Shown in pieces: positions 14,057-16,058 of a DNA stretch of 16,058 nt (its first letter is position 1; each line of letters starts with the position of its first letter). The notes beneath the pieces were generated by a model. That model did no database searches. It worked only from the letters and a program-made list of their open reading frames with translations, and had not been told where the DNA came from. This stretch comes from Alphaproteobacteria bacterium. GTDB lineage: Bacteria > Pseudomonadota > Alphaproteobacteria > RF32 > CAG-239. The DNA lies in assembly GCA_017958895.1 (NCBI GenBank), contig JAGDBT010000114.1, forward strand, positions 1 through 16,058, given 5' to 3'. The position numbers were made by a program, and so were the translations under genes.

Positions 14057-14662
14057 TTATTTCGGATAACCTATCGGTTGATGAATAATGGCAAATTCTT
14101 CTTCGGAAAGCTTTAAGGCATCGTGCAAAGCATCAAAATCGGCAAAACCGCGAACCACGGTGGCTAATCCTTTGGCTGTGGCATAAAGATACACATTTTG
14201 ATAAGCCGAGCCGGCATGGTCATATCCCCAACGTTTGTCAGAGCTGGTATATACCAAGTGCACCGGAGCATCGAAAACATAGTCTTGCTTTGCCAGATAA
14301 GAGATTGTATTTTCATCGGATATTTTCTCAAGTTGATTTAATTCCGGATTATAAATCCAAACTCCGTCTTCGCCCAAAACGAACACTTTGAGATTTTTTT
14401 GGTTCATGGCAGTGGGAACAGTGCGGCGATCATAGGAATTTTTTCCGTAAGCCGCCCAAAGAATTTCGCTTAAAGTCTGGTCATCGATTTTCTTGTCTTT
14501 ATCAAAAGAACGTTCCGATTTACGGGTATTAAGAAGCTGCATTAAAGCCGGAGAAGGCTGATTTAAATCAGGTTCCGGCAAGGTTTTTATTTCCGCCGCT
14601 CCGGCAGAAGCGCTACCTGCTAAAAAAGCGGCAAATATTTTTGTGGCAAGCTTATTTTTCAT
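14057..14662 (-). CDS. Nitroreductase-family (SagB/ThcOx-like) protein with signal peptide
   Basis: The nitroreductase fold binds FMN as a dimer and carries out NAD(P)H-dependent reductions or flavin oxidations; the substrate here is unknown. The 201-residue product has RKSERSF (47-53), the usual N-terminal FMN phosphate-binding motif. It also has PTAMNQKNLKVFV (83-95), DHAGSAYQNVYLYATAKGL (149-167), the typical flavin-contacting helix, and a C-terminal IHQPIGYPK. Residues 1-23 read as a Sec-type signal peptide (basic start, hydrophobic core, Ala-rich SASAGAA cleavage region), with no twin arginine. The ATG at 14662 is chosen because AAAGGA lies immediately upstream at good spacing; a TTG at 14677 would bury that site. 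It lies 15 bases after the HAD gene in the same direction, so the two are probably co-transcribed. Export is inferred from sequence only. Confidence 0.85.
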   Translation of the reverse strand: MKNKLATKIFAAFLAGSASAGAAEIKTLPEPDLNQPSPALMQLLNTRKSERSFDKDKKIDDQTLSEILWAAYGKNSYDRRTVPTAMNQKNLKVFVLGEDGVWIYNPELNQLEKISDENTISYLAKQDYVFDAPVHLVYTSSDKRWGYDHAGSAYQNVYLYATAKGLATVVRGFADFDALHDALKLSEEEFAIIHQPIGYPK

Positions 14663-14667
14663 GGTTT

Positions 14668-14673
14668 TTCCTT
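14668..14673 (-). promoter_or_regulatory. Ribosome binding site fixing the nitroreductase start
   Basis: On the minus strand GAAAGGA lies just upstream of the ATG at 14662. It decides in favour of this ATG over the in-frame TTG at 14677, and so keeps the signal peptide directly at the N-terminus. Confidence 0.65.
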
Positions 14674-14677
14674 TCAA

Positions 14678-15349
14678 TTATAAATTGTTCAACAGGTTAT
14701 GTATTTTCGGCATATTATCAATAATATGGTCGGCTCCTGATTTGCGGCAAAGTTCGGCATAACGTTCATTGTGATTTCCGCTTGCTCCTATGTATGCAAT
14801 CACCCGCATACCGGCAGCTTTGGCGGCAGTAATGCCGGCAGGAGAATCTTCAATAACCACAGAATTATTTGGCGGATATTTCATCTTCGCGGCGGCAAAT
14901 AAAAATAAATCCGGAGCAGGTTTGCCGAATTTTACCTGATCTATCGTAAAGCGGGTTTCCGGAGGAAAATATTTTTCCAAATGCAGAATTTGCAATTTCA
15001 GGTTGTTTTCAGCAGTCGTAGCACCGGTAGCAATACAATGTCTGAAATTATTATCGGCGAGAATATTTTCAATACCACAGGTCATTTTCATTTCGTTTTG
15101 CATCAGATAAAAATCATCGGCGTGCAAAGCTTTTTGAAAGTCTTCAGCAAACTCTATATTCGGAAAATCTTGCTTCAAAAGTGCAAAGATATCTTTTTCG
15201 GCTTTTCCTTTTAGGTAATATTCTTGCTGTTCGTTATTAAGTTCAATACCTTTAAGCTTTTTCAAAGCCTGAACCCAACTCTTAATCCACAAATGCTCAC
15301 TGTCGGCAATAACTCCGTCAAAATCCCATATAATCAATATTTTTTTCAT
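14678..15349 (-). CDS. HAD-superfamily hydrolase, beta-phosphoglucomutase-like subfamily
   Basis: The 223-residue cytoplasmic protein has all four HAD motifs. Motif I is WDFDGVIADSEH, with nucleophile D9 and acid/base D11. Motif II is CIATGATT (T108). Motif III is VKFGKPAPD (K143). Motif IV is VVIEDSPAGITAAKAAGM (E167, D168, metal binding). The cap inserted between motifs I and II (about residues 16-90) is helical, type C1. This layout is shared by sugar-phosphate phosphatases, phosphoglycolate phosphatase and beta-phosphoglucomutase, and the substrate cannot be read from the sequence. The ATG at 15349 is chosen since AGGAG (minus strand, 15355-15359) lies five bases upstream; longer in-frame starts would add an N-terminus unlike the family. 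It is the first gene of a leftward cluster with the nitroreductase and a small membrane protein. Confidence 0.92.
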   Translation of the reverse strand: MKKILIIWDFDGVIADSEHLWIKSWVQALKKLKGIELNNEQQEYYLKGKAEKDIFALLKQDFPNIEFAEDFQKALHADDFYLMQNEMKMTCGIENILADNNFRHCIATGATTAENNLKLQILHLEKYFPPETRFTIDQVKFGKPAPDLFLFAAAKMKYPPNNSVVIEDSPAGITAAKAAGMRVIAYIGASGNHNERYAELCRKSGADHIIDNMPKIHNLLNNL

Positions 15350-15365
15350 ACATTCTCCTACATTT

Positions 15366-15394
15366 TTTATAAAATTTTTGGGTAATACTGTCAA
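15366..15394 (-). promoter_or_regulatory. Near-consensus promoter of the HAD-nitroreductase-small protein cluster
   Basis: On the minus strand TTGACA (plus 15389-15394) is followed after exactly 17 bases by TATAAA (15366-15371). The expected transcription start, near 15359, is only about ten bases before the ATG, so the transcript would begin at or within the ribosome binding site. Confidence 0.72.
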
Positions 15395-15395
15395 G

Positions 15396-15425
15396 TTGTT
15401 GTGTACATTATCGGCAAAATATTTT
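15396..15425 (+). promoter_or_regulatory. Weak candidate promoter for the divergent membrane protein gene
   Basis: TTGTTG (15396-15401) and TATTTT (15420-15425) are separated by 18 bases on the plus strand, back to back with the leftward promoter. The match is weak and other placements are possible. Confidence 0.3.
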
Positions 15426-15449
15426 ACAAAAGCCATAAGGAGAAGAGCT

Positions 15450-16058
15450 ATGAAGTTTATCGCCGATATTTTCAAAAGGTTTGATTATAAGCCGAATTTT
15501 ATGACGGTTGCGCTGTATTTAGGTGCATTGCTGATGTATGTTTTTAGGGATTTGTTTGATCCGGAATATTTTCGCGAAAACAAACTGATGGAAAATTTGC
15601 AACTGTTGGTTCTGGCCGTGGCGGCGATATTGGCTTGGCGGTCAAAAAACAGCCACCAACTGTTTGTTTTTGTGGCACTTATTGCAATCTATATGATGAT
15701 ACGTGAAACCAATATGATGCGCAAATGGACATGTATTCTGCTTTATGGTCCGGAATATAGTTGCGGATGGGAAAATTTGGGGTATTACGGCGTTGTATTA
15801 AAGTTTTTGCGTCTGGTTTATATGGTTTATATGGTGTGGTATTTCGTTAAAAACAAAATCTGGCAACCGATATGGCAATATGTGCAAAAAGCTCCGATTT
15901 TTGTATGGGATTTTCTGTTATTGGCGGCAGCGGTGTTTTTTGCAACTTTGGCAGAAAAAGAATGTTGTGCCAGCACCATTATGGAAGAATGCTTTGAATT
16001 GGTGATGTATATGGCTTTTGCCAATTGTATTTGGCGTTATCGTCAGGTTAAAATTTAA
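15450..16058 (+). CDS. Polytopic membrane protein of unknown function
   Basis: The 202-residue product has about six hydrophobic segments, near residues 17-33, 47-63, 69-85, 112-133, 148-167 and 178-195. Polar features stand out. RETNMMR (85-91) follows the third helix. YSCGWENLGYY comes before the fourth. KECCASTIMEECFELVMY (170-187) puts several glutamates and three cysteines at the start of the last helix. Such conserved-looking charged residues in helices suggest an enzyme, channel or carrier rather than a simple anchor, but I recognise no family. The ATG at 15450 is well supported by AAGGAGAAGAG just upstream; the open frame extends further back but without a site. It is transcribed divergently from the HAD gene, and its stop codon is the last three bases of the window, so downstream partners cannot be seen. 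Confidence 0.85.
   Translation: MKFIADIFKRFDYKPNFMTVALYLGALLMYVFRDLFDPEYFRENKLMENLQLLVLAVAAILAWRSKNSHQLFVFVALIAIYMMIRETNMMRKWTCILLYGPEYSCGWENLGYYGVVLKFLRLVYMVYMVWYFVKNKIWQPIWQYVQKAPIFVWDFLLLAAAVFFATLAEKECCASTIMEECFELVMYMAFANCIWRYRQVKI

Noticed and set aside
13853..14116. An 87-codon plus-strand frame overlapping the small membrane protein and the nitroreductase 3' end.
   Set aside because: It crosses the conserved C-terminus of the nitroreductase, shows no domain or coherent membrane pattern, and the minus-strand frame is more protein-like.
1..16058. A CRISPR array, tRNA, rRNA, insertion sequence or defence-island genes.
   Set aside because: No regularly spaced repeats, tRNA-like cloverleaf, transposase or restriction/toxin-type proteins were found; all long conserved frames have housekeeping or metabolic identities or are small unknowns.

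Overview
The window looks like chromosome from a moderately AT-rich Gram-negative bacterium, most likely an alphaproteobacterium, perhaps an uncultured host- or gut-associated lineage. Support comes from three things. A Lon protease gene has a promoter resembling the alphaproteobacterial RpoH consensus. There are several envelope or exported proteins (EndA, a signal-peptide nitroreductase, small membrane proteins). A short GC-rich palindrome of a kind common between alphaproteobacterial genes is present. The lineage is inference; no rRNA or tRNA is present to fix it. No insertion sequence, phage gene, CRISPR array or tRNA was seen.

Layout. Positions 1-135 hold the 3' end of an unidentified gene closed by a terminator. 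lon (317-2656) follows as a single gene, ended by a strong bidirectional terminator shared with a convergent small gene (2718-2987, minus) that encodes a DUF2934-like protein with a Ser/Lys/Thr/Cys-rich tail. From a divergent promoter region (2988-3213), a tight glycogen/maltodextrin operon runs rightwards: glgB, glgX and malQ (3214-9634), with gaps of 3 and 1 bases. It encodes a branching enzyme, a debranching enzyme and 4-alpha-glucanotransferase. The genes for ADP-glucose pyrophosphorylase, glycogen synthase and phosphorylase are not in the window. The 3' region of malQ (9635-9835) carries three consecutive hairpins.

Next come a pyruvoyl-dependent arginine decarboxylase of the chlamydial AaxB type (9836-10417) and an APC-family antiporter (10484-11989). 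Together they resemble the AaxB/AaxC arginine-agmatine exchange system, which would consume cytoplasmic protons by decarboxylating arginine and exporting agmatine. An intrinsic terminator-like hairpin between them suggests the antiporter is expressed at a different level or from its own start. endA (secreted endonuclease I, 12130-13017) and tcdA (tRNA t6A dehydratase, 13064-13771) follow on the plus strand.

The right end holds a leftward three-gene cluster read from about 15349 down to 13775: a HAD-family phosphatase or phosphoglucomutase-like protein, a nitroreductase-fold protein with a signal peptide, and a 77-residue single-helix membrane protein. A divergent gene at 15450-16058 encodes a 202-residue polytopic membrane protein of unknown function and ends exactly at the window edge.

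Most of the window is conventional. The parts most worth a second look are the AaxB/AaxC-like pair outside Chlamydiae, the DUF2934 small protein with its near-consensus promoter, the exported nitroreductase cluster and the unrecognised membrane protein. I found no convincing evidence of a wholly new multi-gene system.
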